A stretch of DNA of 64,000 bases from JASHPR01 sp963739645 (GTDB lineage: Bacteria > Actinomycetota > Actinomycetes > Streptosporangiales > Streptosporangiaceae), in contig CAVUBM010000049.1 in the NCBI GenBank assembly GCA_963739645.1, forward strand, positions 1-64,000, written 5' to 3'. The position numbers and the translations under genes were made by a program. The stretch's first letter is position 1. The number at the start of each line of letters is the position of its first letter. Positions 26,331 to 36,369 of the stretch are shown piece by piece. The notes below the pieces were generated by a model that did not search any database, was not told where the DNA came from, and saw only the letters and a list, made by a program, of their open reading frames with translations.

Positions 26331-27202
26331 CGGCGGTGGGGGCCGCGGCCCGGCGCCACCGACCAGCACGCTTCGAGCAGCGCCGGGGCGAACACCTGGG
26401 GCGCGTTGACGCAGACGCTGTGATCAGCGTCCACCTCGTGGACGGACGCAGCAGGGATCGCGTTGGCGAGCCTGCGCTGACGGCTCACCGGCACGATGCG
26501 GTCCCTGGTCGTGACGACCACCGCGGCCGGGACGTCGACCTGGCCGATCCACCCGTCCGACCGGAACTCGCAGACGGCCTGGATAGCCGACACGGCCGAG
26601 GCGAGCGAGGTCCGGCTCAGCTGGGAGCGGACCCACCGGTCGGTGACCGGGTCGTCCACGTGACCCAGCAGCGACATGCCGAGATGCTCGGCGCTCAGCA
26701 GGTGCAGGACCGGGTTCCACCGCAGCGCGGCGAGCGCCGTCGGCAGGGCCAGGGTGGCCAGGTTCTCCGCGGGTGACTCCCGGACGTTGCGCGCGGTGGA
26801 GCACAGCACCAGGCCGGACAGCAGCGAGGCGTGCCGCCGGTACAGCAGCTGGGCGACCATGCCGCCCATGGAGTAGCCCACGGCGACAAACCGGCGGATG
26901 CCGAGGACCCCGGCCAGCGCGGCGACATCGTCGGCGCAGTCCTCGAGCCGGAACCGCGAGCCGGCGCCGATCCCGTCGCCGTGGCCGCGCAGGTCGGCCG
27001 CCACGACCCGGAAATGACGGGCCAGCGGGGCGAAGACCTGCCCCCAGTTCAGCTCGGCCGTGAACGTCACCCCGTGAATGAGCATGAGTGTCTCGGCCCC
27101 CCGCGGGCCCGCGCACTCCCACACCCGTGTGGAGCCACGGCCGGGCAATTCCGCCAGGTGTGTCAGCGGAGTCGCTGCCTCCCCAAGCACCTGCCGCACC
27201 AC
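26327..27202 (-). CDS. Alpha/beta hydrolase
   Basis: About 291 residues. Oxyanion motif LMLIHGVTFTAELNWGQVFA, RVVAADLRGHGDGIG, nucleophile elbow RRFVAVGYSMGGMVAQLLYR, acid region VVVTTRDRIVPVSRQRRLAN and catalytic His in SVHEVDADHSVCV. Start chosen at GTG 27202 behind aggag; an upstream GTG at 27310 would add 36 residues unlike the family. Function not determinable from sequence; relatives include esterases and oxoadipate-enol lactonases. Divergent from the NUDIX gene. Intact. Confidence 0.8.
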   Translation of the reverse strand: MVRQVLGEAATPLTHLAELPGRGSTRVWECAGPRGAETLMLIHGVTFTAELNWGQVFAPLARHFRVVAADLRGHGDGIGAGSRFRLEDCADDVAALAGVLGIRRFVAVGYSMGGMVAQLLYRRHASLLSGLVLCSTARNVRESPAENLATLALPTALAALRWNPVLHLLSAEHLGMSLLGHVDDPVTDRWVRSQLSRTSLASAVSAIQAVCEFRSDGWIGQVDVPAAVVVTTRDRIVPVSRQRRLANAIPAASVHEVDADHSVCVNAPQVFAPALLEACWSVAPGRGPHRR

Positions 27203-27399
27203 TTCCCACGCTCCTGCGACGCCAGTCAGCGCTCTACCACGAAGTATGACGCTATGCGTACCGGTTTGCGAGGTGGAGAGCGGATGAGATTGCGTTCCCG
27301 ACCGTCTCACTCATCGCTCCCCCGCGAGAACAGGACCGGTGACAGGCCGCCGGCGACGCCGTGCGGATGCGGCCGGCCGCGGGCCGCGATAATGCCCGG

Positions 27400-28038
27400 G
27401 TGGCCAGGACAGCTTCAGACGAGGTGCGCCGGATCGGGATCAAGCTTGCCGCGCTGGCTCAGGACGGCGTGACCTTCGCGGCCAACGACTTTGACCAGGA
27501 CCGGTACCGCCAGGTGGGCCGGCTGGCGGCCGAGCTGCTCTCGGCGCTCAGTGGCAGGCCGGCCGACGAGCTCGCGGTCGAGCTCGGCCGCGATTCCGGC
27601 TACGCCACGCCGAAGGTCGACGTCCGGGGGGTGATCTTCGATGACCACGAGCGCGTGCTGCTCATGCAGGAGAAGAGCGACGGCCGGTGGTCGCTGCCGG
27701 GCGGCTGGGCCGATCCCGGGGAGGCGCCGTCGGTCGCGGTCGCCAGGGAGATCCTCGAGGAGACCGGGTACCGGAGCGCGGCCGTGAAGCTGATCGCGTG
27801 CTGGGACCGTGAGGTCCAGGGGAATCCGCCGCCGCTGCCGGTCCACGTCTACAAGCTGTTCTTCCTGTGCCGCCGGGACGGGGCGGTGCAGGCGCCCGCG
27901 GCGCTGGAGACGCTCGACGTCGGCTGGTTCGGGCTCGACGCACTCCCGCCGCTGTCCCTGGGCCGCGTCAACCCGCGCCAGCTCGGCCGGGCCCTGGCGC
28001 ACCATCGCGACCCCACTCTGGCCAGCGAGTTCGACTAG
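27400..28038 (+). CDS. NUDIX hydrolase with N-terminal helical domain
   Basis: About 212 residues. The Nudix box is complete: G-GWADPGEAPSVAVAREILEETGY, with the REILEETG core at residues ~112-119. The N-terminal ~60 residues (RRIGIKLAALAQDGVTFAAN, RYRQVGRLAAELLSAL) match the N-terminal domain found in ADP-ribose / nucleoside-diphosphate-linked NUDIX enzymes. Start GTG 27400 is preferred; GTG 27361 is possible. Ends 35 bp before the homocysteine methyltransferase gene. Substrate is probably a nucleotide sugar or NAD-related compound (inference). Intact. Confidence 0.85.
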   Translation: MARTASDEVRRIGIKLAALAQDGVTFAANDFDQDRYRQVGRLAAELLSALSGRPADELAVELGRDSGYATPKVDVRGVIFDDHERVLLMQEKSDGRWSLPGGWADPGEAPSVAVAREILEETGYRSAAVKLIACWDREVQGNPPPLPVHVYKLFFLCRRDGAVQAPAALETLDVGWFGLDALPPLSLGRVNPRQLGRALAHHRDPTLASEFD

Positions 28039-28073
28039 CGTTGACAGGGCGGTCAACAGGAGAGGAGATCCGC

Positions 28074-29021
28074 ATGGGCGCGGCGGAGGATCTGTCCGGG
28101 CGGCTCGCCAGCGGCGAGCTGGTGATCATCGACGGCGGCATGGGCAGCCAGCTCCAGGCTGAAGGCGTGCCCATGGACCACCTGGCCTGGAGTGCCCGGG
28201 CCAATCTCGAGCAGCCCGACGTGGTGCAGCGCGTCCACGAGGCCTACATCCGGGCGGGCGCCGAGGTGATCATCGCGAACACGTTCGCGTCCAGCCGCGC
28301 GGCGCTGGAGCCCGCCGGGCTCGGCGACCGGGTCGCCGAGGCCAACCGCAACGCGGTGCGGGCGGCGCATGCCGCGCGCGACGCCGCGGCCGCCGGCCCG
28401 GTCGCGGTGGCCGGGTCCATGTCGTCGTTCTGCCCGATCGCCATGGACGCCGACGCCCTGGGTGCCCGGCTCGGCGGCCCGGCGGCCGAGGATCCGCGCT
28501 TCCCCGGCCTGGCCGACTACCGGGAGCAGGCGGGGCTGCTGGCCGAGGAGGGCGCCGACCTTATCGCCCTGGAGATGATCGAAGCCCAGGGTTACGGCGG
28601 CGCCGCCCTGCAGGCGGTGGCCGAGACCGGGCTGCCGGTCTGGCTCGGCGTCAGCCCGGCCCGCCTCGAGGACGGGACCCTGGGCACGTTTCCTGAGCTG
28701 GGCGACGGCGAGAGCCTCGACGGCCTGCTGAGCGCCCTGGCCGGCCCGGGCCTGGCCGCGGTCACCGTGATGCACGCCGATCCCGAGGTGACCCTGGACG
28801 CGTTCGAGATCATCCGCAGGCATTTCGCCGGGCCCGTCGGGGTGTACGCGGAGACCGGCGGCTGGCAGCCGCCGAACTGGGTCTTCGACGGCCTGACGCC
28901 GGGCGAGTACCTTGACCAGGCGGTCACCTGGGCCGACCACGGGGCGCAGCTCATCGGCGGCTGCTGCGGCACCGGGCCCGGCCACATCCAGGCCCTCACC
29001 GACGGGCTGGCGCGCCGCTGA
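28074..29021 (+). CDS. Homocysteine S-methyltransferase family protein
   Basis: Zinc-dependent TIM-barrel methyltransferase, about 315 residues. Motifs: IIDGGMGSQLQAEG, EVIIANTFASSRAALEPAGL, DLIALEMIEAQGYGGAALQ, and the zinc site LIGGCCGTGPGHIQAL with paired cysteines. The third zinc ligand expected near the middle (a Cys in many relatives) is not obvious; AVTVMHADPEV occupies the region where NC is common, which may mean altered activity. Start ATG 28074 behind AGGAGAGGAG. Converts homocysteine to methionine with S-methylmethionine or betaine-like donors in the family. Intact. Confidence 0.85.
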   Translation: MGAAEDLSGRLASGELVIIDGGMGSQLQAEGVPMDHLAWSARANLEQPDVVQRVHEAYIRAGAEVIIANTFASSRAALEPAGLGDRVAEANRNAVRAAHAARDAAAAGPVAVAGSMSSFCPIAMDADALGARLGGPAAEDPRFPGLADYREQAGLLAEEGADLIALEMIEAQGYGGAALQAVAETGLPVWLGVSPARLEDGTLGTFPELGDGESLDGLLSALAGPGLAAVTVMHADPEVTLDAFEIIRRHFAGPVGVYAETGGWQPPNWVFDGLTPGEYLDQAVTWADHGAQLIGGCCGTGPGHIQALTDGLARR

Positions 29022-29374
29022 TCAGACGAACGAGAAGTGCTCGAAGTCCCAGTTGGACAGCGACTCCCCACACGGCGCACGTTTATGCCGATACGACCGG
29101 AAAAGTTCCGTCATGGGCCGGCGCTGGCGGACGGGAACCCGTCCAGAGCTCTCCGGTCCACATGTCCGCTCCGGCGGTGTGACCCGCCCGGAAGCGGAGC
29201 GTAACGGCCCGGGCTTGTGATGCGGTTGCGCCCAGTGGGCAGCAACGGTATGAAAACTATCTGAAAGAGGTAAAGAGATAGACATACTTGAATTTGTCTT
29301 ACCGGGGAGCACCAGGTAGGCGCTGCTGTCGGCCATCCGGCCGCGCCGCGCGGCGGAGAAGGCGAGGCAGTGTC
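29022..29374. other. Intergenic region upstream of the arylsulfotransferase gene
   Basis: 353 bp without a supportable gene. The last ~110 bases are markedly AT-richer (aaaactatctgaaagaggtaa; gagatagacatacttgaatt) and probably hold the promoter of the next gene. A gttgc...gcaac inverted pair lies near 29224-29254. A reverse-strand frame (29022-29336) ends in SLSNWDFEHFSFV, but lacks a recognisable domain or ribosome-binding site. Confidence 0.4.
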
Positions 29375-30948
29375 ATGCAGGAAAGCTGGACGCGCAGGCA
29401 GGTCCTTCAGCGCGGCGGAATCGCGGCGGTCGGCGTCGCCGGGCTGGCCGGGCTCGCGGGTTACCTGTGGCCGCACCCGGACTCCCCCGCCGGGACGCAA
29501 CCGGCCGCCGGCACGCCGTCCGCCAGCCCCTCCGCGCCGGACAGCCCTTCCGCGGCCCAGCCGGCCGCCAGGCCCAGCGGCGACGTCGACTACTTCGTGA
29601 CCAGGAGCGACCTGCACCCGCCGGTGGTCTCGGTCACCCAGGGCGCCGGCGCGGGCGAGGGGCCCTACCTGTTCCTCGCGCCGCGCGGCTACGCGGGCAA
29701 GTCCGTCGGGGACTCCGGCCTCATGATCGTGGACCGGGCCGGCGAGCTGGTCTGGTTCGGGTCGCCGATCAGCGGCACCCCGCTGAACTTCACCCGCCAG
29801 GTGTACCGCGGCCAGCCGGTGCTCACCTGGTCGGCCGGGATCGTGAACGCGGTCGGCATCACGTACGGGACGTCGTACATCGCAGACAGCTCGTACAAGG
29901 TCATCGCCAAGGTCAAGGCGGGCAACGGGGCCCAAACGGACCTGCACGAGTTCAGCATCACCCCGCAGGACACGGCGCTGATCACCGCGCACCGCAAGGT
30001 TCCGGCCGACCTGTCGTCGGTGGGCGGCCCGAAGAAGGGCTGGCTTATGACCAGCAACGCCCAGGAGATCGACATCGCCTCGGGCAAGGTGCTGTTCGAC
30101 TGGAACAGCCTCGACCACGTGCCGCTCACCGAGTCGTACCAGAAGCTCATGGGCGGCACGTCCAGCACGCCGTACGACTACTTCCACATCAACTCCGTCG
30201 CGCTCGCGCCGGACGGCGACGTGATCATCTCGTCCCGCAACACCTGGACGATCTACAAGGTGTCCCGGTCCAGCGGAAAGATCGCGTGGCGGCTGGGCGG
30301 GAAGAAGTCCGACTTCACCAGGGGGCCTGGCGCGACGTTCGCCTGGCAGCACGACGCCCGCATGCCGGCCGCGGACGTGCTCACCCTCTTCGACAACGCC
30401 TCCGCGCCCCCGGTGGAGGCGCAGTCCCGGGGCCTGCTGCTGAACGTGGACACCAAGGCCATGCACGTCACGCTCAAGCAGGCGTATAAGCACCCCGCGG
30501 GCCTGCTGGCCGACAACCAGGGCAGCGTGCAGGTGCAGCCCGACGGGCGGGTGCTCGTCGGCTGGGGCGCGCAGCCGTACCTGTCGGAGTTCGCCGGCGA
30601 CGGCGGCCTGATCCTGGACGCCGAGCTGCCGCTCAACGACCAGTCGTACCGCGCGTTCACGTTCCCCTGGTCCGGGCGGCCCCCGGCCGGCCGGACGTGG
30701 TGGCCCGGCCCAACCCGGCGCGCGGCTCGGCCGTGTTCGTGAGCTGGAACGGGGCCACGGACGTGGCGGCCTGGACCGTTCTCGCGGGCAAGACCCCGTC
30801 TGCCCTGGCCACGGCCGGGTCGCAGCCCCGGGCCGGCTTCGAGACGAAGATCTCGGTGAACAGCGAGGGCCCGTACTTCGCGGTGACCGCGCACGACGCC
30901 AGCGGCCGGCAGGTCGGGCGGTCCGCGACGGTCCGGCGCTCCGCCTGA
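29375..30948 (+). CDS. Secreted arylsulfotransferase (ASST) family protein
   Basis: About 524 residues. Tat-type signal: TRRQVLQRGGIAAVGVAGLA, then a Ser/Pro/Ala-rich spacer. The beta-propeller core shows APRGYAGKSVGDSGLMIVDR, GELVWFGSPISGTPLNFTRQ, TDLHEFSITPQDTALITAHR, FHINSVALAPDGDVIISSRN and IAWRLGGKKSDFTRGPGATF with WQHDAR, typical of ASST/arylsulfotran_2 proteins. A frame break near 30690 leads to the C-terminal Ig-like tail FVSWNGATDVAAWTVLAGKT. Known family members transfer sulfate between aryl groups; whether this one is catalytic is not certain. Start ATG 29375. Confidence 0.8.
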
Positions 30949-30962
30949 CCGTCGCGGCCCTA

Positions 30963-30992
30963 TTGACACAACGGCCTCCAAGGGCCGATAAA
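30963..30992 (+). promoter_or_regulatory. Putative sigma-70-type promoter for the S53 peptidase
   Basis: TTGACA at 30963-30968 and GATAAA at 30987-30992 are separated by 18 bp, a good match to the primary-sigma consensus. It lies just after the preceding stop and about 100 nt before the peptidase start, which implies a long structured leader. Confidence 0.55.
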
Positions 30993-31008
30993 GAGGTGCT
31001 TTCGCAAA

Positions 31009-31106
31009 CAGGGCGGTCGCCTTCGGCGGAGGTGAGACGCCCTGGCCGGGAAGTTGTCCGCAGGGACCGGCCGGTCCCTGTCCCTTCGCCTGAGAGGGTC
31101 CCCCCC
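31009..31106 (+). promoter_or_regulatory. Structured 5' leader of the S53 peptidase mRNA
   Basis: Three hairpins in series: arms cagggcg (31009-31015) and cgccctg (31038-31044) enclosing a cgcc-ttc-ggcg stem; a perfect 20-base palindrome cagggaccggccggtccctg at 31061-31080; and ccct/aggg around cgcctgag at about 31083-31098. The last places the gagaggg ribosome-binding site in a stem. It matches no riboswitch class I can name. Confidence 0.4.
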
Positions 31107-33018
31107 GTGCGTCGAACGCTCGTCCTGCTCAGCTCCGCCGCCTTAGTCGCAGGCCTTAGCCTTGTCGCGCCTGCCGTGGCCAGCGCGGCCAGCGCCACCT
31201 CACTGCCGGACTCCCACCCAAGCTGGGCCCGGCCGGCCAACAAGGTCGCGGCGGCCGCGCCCGGCACCCGCATCGGGTTCAGCGTCTACCTCAAGATCCG
31301 CGATCGGGGCGGAGCCGAGACGGCCGCGGCCGCCGTGTCTGACCCCGGCAGCCCGTCTTACCGCCAGTACCTGAGCCCGGCCCAGGTGCGCGCGCGGTAC
31401 GCCGCCACCGATGCCACGGTTCAGCGCGTGCGGCAATGGCTCGGCGCGGCCGGGTTCACGGTCGGCGCGACGGCATCGAACAACGCCTATGTCGAGGCCG
31501 CCGGCACCGTGGCCCAGATCCAGCGCGCGTTCGCGGTGCACGTGAACACCTACTCCGTGCGGGGCCACCACCGCCGCGGCGTCGACGCCGACCTGCAGCT
31601 GCCGCCGTCGATCGCCTCGTCGGTCCTGTCGGTAAGCGGCCTGACCCAGTCGGTGTCGAGGCCGCTGGACGTCCCGCCGCCCGACGGCTTCCGCAACGCC
31701 CCGCCGTGCGGTGACTACTACGGCCAGAAGACCGACACCACGGATCCTGCGTTTAACGGCCAGCACCTGCCCTACGCCCCCTGTGGCTACAAGCCCGGCC
31801 AGCTCCGCTCGGCCTACGGCATCGCCAAGACGGTGCAGCGCGGTGTCACCGGCCAGGGCCAGACAGTGGCCATCGTGGACGCGTTCGCGGCCCCGACGCT
31901 GTACGCCGACGCCGCGGAGTACGCCGCCCGCAACGACTCCGGCCATCCGCTGCCGGCGTCGCAGTTCTCCGAGCAGGTATTCCCGACCACCACCGCGCTC
32001 GAGCCGCCCGACCAGTGCGACGCCGCCGGGTGGTACGGCGAGCAGACCCTGGACGTCGAGGCCGTCCACGCCATGGCACCCGGTGCGCACATCCTGTTCG
32101 TCGGCGCTTCGGACTGCCTGGACAGCTCACTGGACCAGGCGCTGAACTACGTGGTGGCGGGCAGGCTGGCCGATGTCGTCTCGAACTCCTACGGCAGTCT
32201 GGGCGAGGACGGCATCCCGGCGGACGAGATCCAGGCCTTCAACCAGATCGCGATCGAGGGTGCCCTGGAGGGAATCAGCATCGACTTCTCCTCCGGCGAC
32301 GACGGCGACGAGGTGGCCGATGTCGGGCAGCCCGAGCCGGACTTCTCCGCATCGGACCCGTGGGTGACCGCGGTCGGCGGCACCAGCCTCGGCGTCGGCG
32401 CGAACGGCCAGCGGGTCGTCGAAACCGGCTGGGAGACGGGCAAGAGCGTACTGGCCAACGGCAGCCTGGCCCCCGGCCGCCTTCCTGTACGGATCGGGCG
32501 GCGGCACGAGCCGGCTGTTCGCCGAGCCGGCCTACCAGCGGGGCGTGGTCCCTGACGCGCTCGCCCGGCAGAACCAGACGGGCACGAACCGGGGCCGGGT
32601 GGTCCCCGATATCTCCATGGACGGCGACCCGAACACCGGAATGCTCGTGGGCGAGACGCAGACGTTCCCCGACGGCGTCTACTACGACCAGTACCGGATC
32701 GGCGGCACCAGCCTGTCCAGCCCGCTGTTCGCCGGGGTGACGGCCGTGGCCAACCAGCTCGACCGGTTCGACCACGGGTTCATCAACCCGCTGCTCTACC
32801 AGTTCACCTCCCGAACCGGCGCGATCAGCGACGTCCGGCACGCACCCGGCGGGGTGGTCCGGGTCGACTACAACAACGGCGTCGACGCCACCGACGGGCT
32901 CACCACATCGGTGCGGACGTTCGACTTCCAGGGCCTGGCCATTCACACCACGCCCGGGTACGACAACGTGACCGGCCTGGGAGTGCCCAGAGGACTGGCG
33001 TTCCTGCTGCTCAGCTAG
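31107..33018 (+). CDS. Secreted S53 serine-carboxyl peptidase (pro-kumamolisin type)
   Basis: Sedolisin-family endopeptidase, about 637 residues, active at acidic pH in known members. GTG 31107 opens a Sec signal, RRTLVLLSSAALVAGLSLVA, cleaved near AVASA. Residues ~35-190 are the inhibitory prodomain (GFSVYLKIRDRGGAETAAAA, SYRQYLSPAQVRARYA). Catalytic Glu and Asp lie in WYGEQTLDVEAVHAMAP (near 32,040) and the Ser in YRIGGTSLSSPLFAGVTAV (near 32,715); VVPDISMDGDPNTGM and the calcium-binding-type C-terminus FDFQGLAIHTTPGYDNVTG are typical. One frame break near 32480. It secretes and self-activates by prodomain removal (family knowledge). Confidence 0.9.
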
Positions 33019-33027
33019 GATCCGTCC

Positions 33028-33068
33028 GCCCTGGGCCCGGCCGGCTGACGGCCGGGCGGGCCCAGGGC
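33028..33068 (+). terminator. Strong hairpin after the S53 peptidase gene
   Basis: Arms gccctgggccc (33028-33038) and gggcccagggc (33058-33068) are perfect, with additional ggccgg/gccggg pairing inside. It starts 9 bp after the stop codon. No long U-run, as is common for actinomycete terminators. Confidence 0.7.
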
Positions 33069-33168
33069 CTGCCTCCCCCACCCACGAGCTGGCCAGGAAC
33101 GCCTCGGGCCGGGCTCGTTATGGCTACATTGCGGGTAGTTGCCGCGAAGGGCCAGAGAAGGCGGGACC

Positions 33169-35374
33169 GTGCTCGCTGCGCTCGTGCTGGCCGGGATCAT
33201 GGCCGCGCCGCTGGGCACGGCCGCGCTGCTCGTCCGGTCCAGGCACCGCGTCCGGACGACCGGCGACGTGGCCCGCCGACCCGGCGGTTCGCGTTCGCGC
33301 TGGCGGGCACGGCGGTGCTGGCCGCGATCGTGGCGGTGGCGATGCGGCTGCTCGGGGTGACCGAGCACAATACGATCGCCGGCGTGGCCGGCCTGGTGGT
33401 CGGCGAGCCTGGTCTGGCTCCCGGTGACCCGGCGGTGGAACGCCCGTGCCCATCTGTGCTGGGCGTCGAGCATTTTCCTGTTCGTCGTCTACCTGGCCTA
33501 CGTTCTGGACTGGACCTTCGCCAGCCATCTCGGTCCGGCGAGCACGGCCGGCGGGCTGCTGCTGTGGCTCTTCGAGGTGTTCGCCGCGCTCCTGGCCTGC
33601 GCCTACCTGTGGGAGATCTGCGACGCCATCGGCTCGGAGACCTGGCGCCGCCGGATTGCGCCCGCCACGACGGCGGAGATGCCCGCCGTCAGCGAAGCTC
33701 CCGTTCGTCAGCCTGCACGTCCCGGCGCACAATGAGCCGCCGGACATGGTCATCGACACGCTCCGCTCGCTGCTGCGCCTCGACTACGGGCGCTACGAGG
33801 TCATCCTGATCGACGACAACACCGATGACGAGGGCCTATGGCGGCCGGTCGAGCGGTGGTGCGCGCGGCACGGAGTCAAGTTCGCGCACCTGGAGGACTG
33901 GCCGGGCTACAAGTCGGGGGCGCTGAACTACGCGCTGCGCCAGCTCACCGACGAGCGGGCCGAGGTCATCGGGGTCGTCGACTCCGACTACCAGCTGGAG
34001 CCGGGGTTCCTGCGCCGCTGCGCGCCGCTGTTCGCCGAGCGCTGGGTCGGCTTCACCCAGGCCCCGCAGGATTACCGCGGCTGGGAGCACGCGCGGTACT
34101 ACCGGCGGCTGTATTACTCCTACAAGTACTTCTTCGTGGTCTCGCAGCCGTCACGCAACGAGCGCGACGGGGCGATCTTCGCCGGCACGATGGGGCTGAT
34201 CCGGCGGGTTGCCCTGGAACAGGTCGGCGGCTGGGACGAGTGGTGCATCACCGAGGACGCCGAGCTGTCGCTGCGGCTGCTGCGGGCCGGCTGGACCGGC
34301 TGGCACGTGGACCAGTCGTACGGCAAGGGCATCATGCCGCTGACCTTCGAGGCGCTCAAGGGCCAGCGGTACCGGTGGTGCTTCGGCGGCATCCAGATCC
34401 TGCGGATGCACTGGCGCTCACTGCTGCCCGGCCGCCCGCTACGAAGGAGAACCGGCTCAGCACCGGCCAGCGATGGGCGTACCTGTCCGGCGCGGTCCAG
34501 TGGTACGGCGACGTCCTCGGCCTAGTGTTCCTGGTCTTCCTGCTGGCCGGGGCCGCCAACCTGGCCACCGGGGGCACCGCGCTGTTCACGAAGCTCACCG
34601 TGTTCCTGGTGGCCACGGTCCCGGTGCTGGTGCTGCTCGGCCTGGTGCGCGCGGTCGCGCTGTTGCGCCGCGGGACCGGCGCGTCGTGGCGGGACGCGAT
34701 CGGCGCGTTCTTCATCTGGCAGTCCACCTCCCTGGTGGTGGCACGGGCCTCGATGCTCGGCCTGTTCGCCCGAAGGCCGCGTTCCTGCGCACGCCGAAGA
34801 CCAGCGAGAAGGCGAGATGGTGGGAGGCGCTGCGGGCGAACTGGGCCGAATCGTCGCTGGCGCTGCTCGGCATGCTCGGCATCGCCGGCTGCGCTGAGCA
34901 AGGCCACCGAGCTGGCCGGGCCGCTACTGGCTGGCCTGCTGCTGTTCCCGACGCTCGGCATGGCAGCGGCGCCGTTCAACAGCTGGGCCGCGCAGCGGGC
35001 GGCGCTGCCGCCGGACCTGGGGCGCGGCGCACTAGGAGTGGAGGCGGCACCGCGCAGCGCCAGGCATTCGTGCGCGGCGCGGCGATCGGCGGGCTGGTCA
35101 CCGTGCTCGGCGTGATCATCGCCGTCGTGGCGCTGATGCTGATACCGAGCCCTCACACGGTGCAGACGCCGCAGCTGGTCACCCCGGCCCAGGGCCAAGA
35201 CGCCACGGCGTCGCCGACCCCATCGCGAACCGCTCCGCCACCCCGTCCGTCCCACCCGAGCAGCACAACGCCGTCGCCCACTCCCACGCCGACGCCACGC
35301 CCACGCCGACGGCAACGCCCACGCCGACGCCGACGGCCGCCAGTTCGACCCCGTCCGCGACCACGTCGCCGTAG
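33169..35374 (+). CDS. Processive membrane glycosyltransferase, cellulose-synthase-like (GT2)
   Basis: About 735 residues after correction. N-terminal helices VLAALVLAGIMAAPLGTAAL and FALAGTAVLAAIVAVAMRLL, then the GT2 domain FVSLHVPAHNEPPDMVIDTL, LIDDNTDD, VIGVVDSDYQLEPGFLRRC (DxD), WCITEDAELSLRLLRAGWTG (TED) and KGQRYRWCFGGIQILRM (QxxRW). These motifs mark a processive polysaccharide synthase. Further helices (YGDVLGLVFLVFLLAGAANL and others) follow. The C-terminus is an extracytoplasmic Thr/Pro/Ser-rich tail of about 70 residues ending SATTSP. At least six frame breaks (near 33285, 33400, 33700, 34440, 34770, 34890, 35050, 35300). Start GTG 33169. Product polymer unknown. Confidence 0.8.
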
Positions 35375-35381
35375 GTTTCCT

Positions 35382-36368
35382 TCAGTCGATGGTGAAGTAG
35401 TCCGGGCCGGCGTACCGGCCGGTGAGCTGCTTGCTGCGCTGCATGAGCAGGTCGTTGAGCAGGCTGGAGGCACCGATCCGGAACAGGGCGGGCGTCAGCC
35501 ACTCCGGCCCGGCGGTCTCCTTGACCAGCACCAGGTAGCGGATGGCGTCCTTGGCGGTGCGCACCCCGCCCGCCACCTTCACCCCGACCCGGCGCCCGGT
35601 GGCCTGGGCGTGGTCCCGCACGGCGGCCAGCATGACCAGCGCCACCGGCGGCGTGGCCGCGGGGCTGACCTTCCCGGTCGAGGTCTTGATGAAGTCGGCG
35701 CCGGCCAGCATGGCCAGCCAGGAGGCCCGGGACACGTTGTCCAGGGTGGCCAGCTCGGCGGTCTCCAGGATCACCTTGAGATGGGCGGGGCCGCAGGCCT
35801 CGCGCACCTGCCGCACCTCCTCGTAGACCTGGCCGTACCGGCCGGCCAGGAACGCGCCCCGGTCGATGACCATGTCCACCTCGTCCGCGCCCGCCTGCAC
35901 CGCGTCGCGCACGTCGGCGAGCTTGACCGCGAGCGAGGCCCGGCCGGACGGGAACGCGGTGGCCACGGACGCGACGGCCACGGTGCTGCGTGACCCTGTG
36001 CTTCCTGACAAGGCGGCCCGGGCCACGCCGACCAGGTCCGGGTAGATGCAGACGGCGGCGACCGGCGGCACGGCCGGGTCGGCCGGATCCGGCCGCAGCG
36101 CCTTGGCGCACATCGCGCGGACCTTGCCCGGGGTGTCGGCGCCCTCCAGCGTGGTCAGGTCGACCATGCGGACGGCCATGTCGAGCGCCCGCAGCTTGGC
36201 CTCGCGCTTGATCGACCGGGTGGCCAGCCCGGCGGTCCGCGCCTCGGTGCCGACCTGGTCCACCCCGGGCAGCCCGTGCAGCACCTGCCGCAGCGCGGCG
36301 TCCGATGACGCCACCTCGGACAGCCATCGCCGGTCACTCAGGGATTGTGCCGTCGCCTCGATCCCCAT
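35382..36368 (-). CDS. deoC: Deoxyribose-phosphate aldolase
   Basis: TIM-barrel aldolase cleaving 2-deoxyribose 5-phosphate to acetaldehyde and glyceraldehyde 3-phosphate, about 328 residues. Schiff-base lysine in LAGADFIKTSTGKVSPAAT; other blocks are VDLTTLEGADTPGKVRAMCA, CIYPDLVGVARAAL, GADEVDMVIDRGAFLAGRYG and VGVKVAGGVRTAKDAIRYL. ATG 36368 is one base after the add stop. Last gene of the cdd-deoA-add-deoC operon; its product channels deoxyribose into glycolysis. Its stop lies 7 bp from the convergent glycosyltransferase stop. Intact. Confidence 0.95.
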   Translation of the reverse strand: MGIEATAQSLSDRRWLSEVASSDAALRQVLHGLPGVDQVGTEARTAGLATRSIKREAKLRALDMAVRMVDLTTLEGADTPGKVRAMCAKALRPDPADPAVPPVAAVCIYPDLVGVARAALSGSTGSRSTVAVASVATAFPSGRASLAVKLADVRDAVQAGADEVDMVIDRGAFLAGRYGQVYEEVRQVREACGPAHLKVILETAELATLDNVSRASWLAMLAGADFIKTSTGKVSPAATPPVALVMLAAVRDHAQATGRRVGVKVAGGVRTAKDAIRYLVLVKETAGPEWLTPALFRIGASSLLNDLLMQRSKQLTGRYAGPDYFTID

Positions 36369-36369
36369 G

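Noticed and set aside
29022..29336. Small reverse-strand gene ending SLSNWDFEHFSFV
   Set aside because: No ribosome-binding site, no domain and a composition like intergenic sequence; most of it overlaps the probable promoter of the next gene.
29111..31273. A 720-codon open frame on the minus strand
   Set aside because: It is antisense to well-supported arylsulfotransferase and S53 peptidase genes, is Arg/Pro/Gly-rich as expected for a shadow frame, and has no domain.
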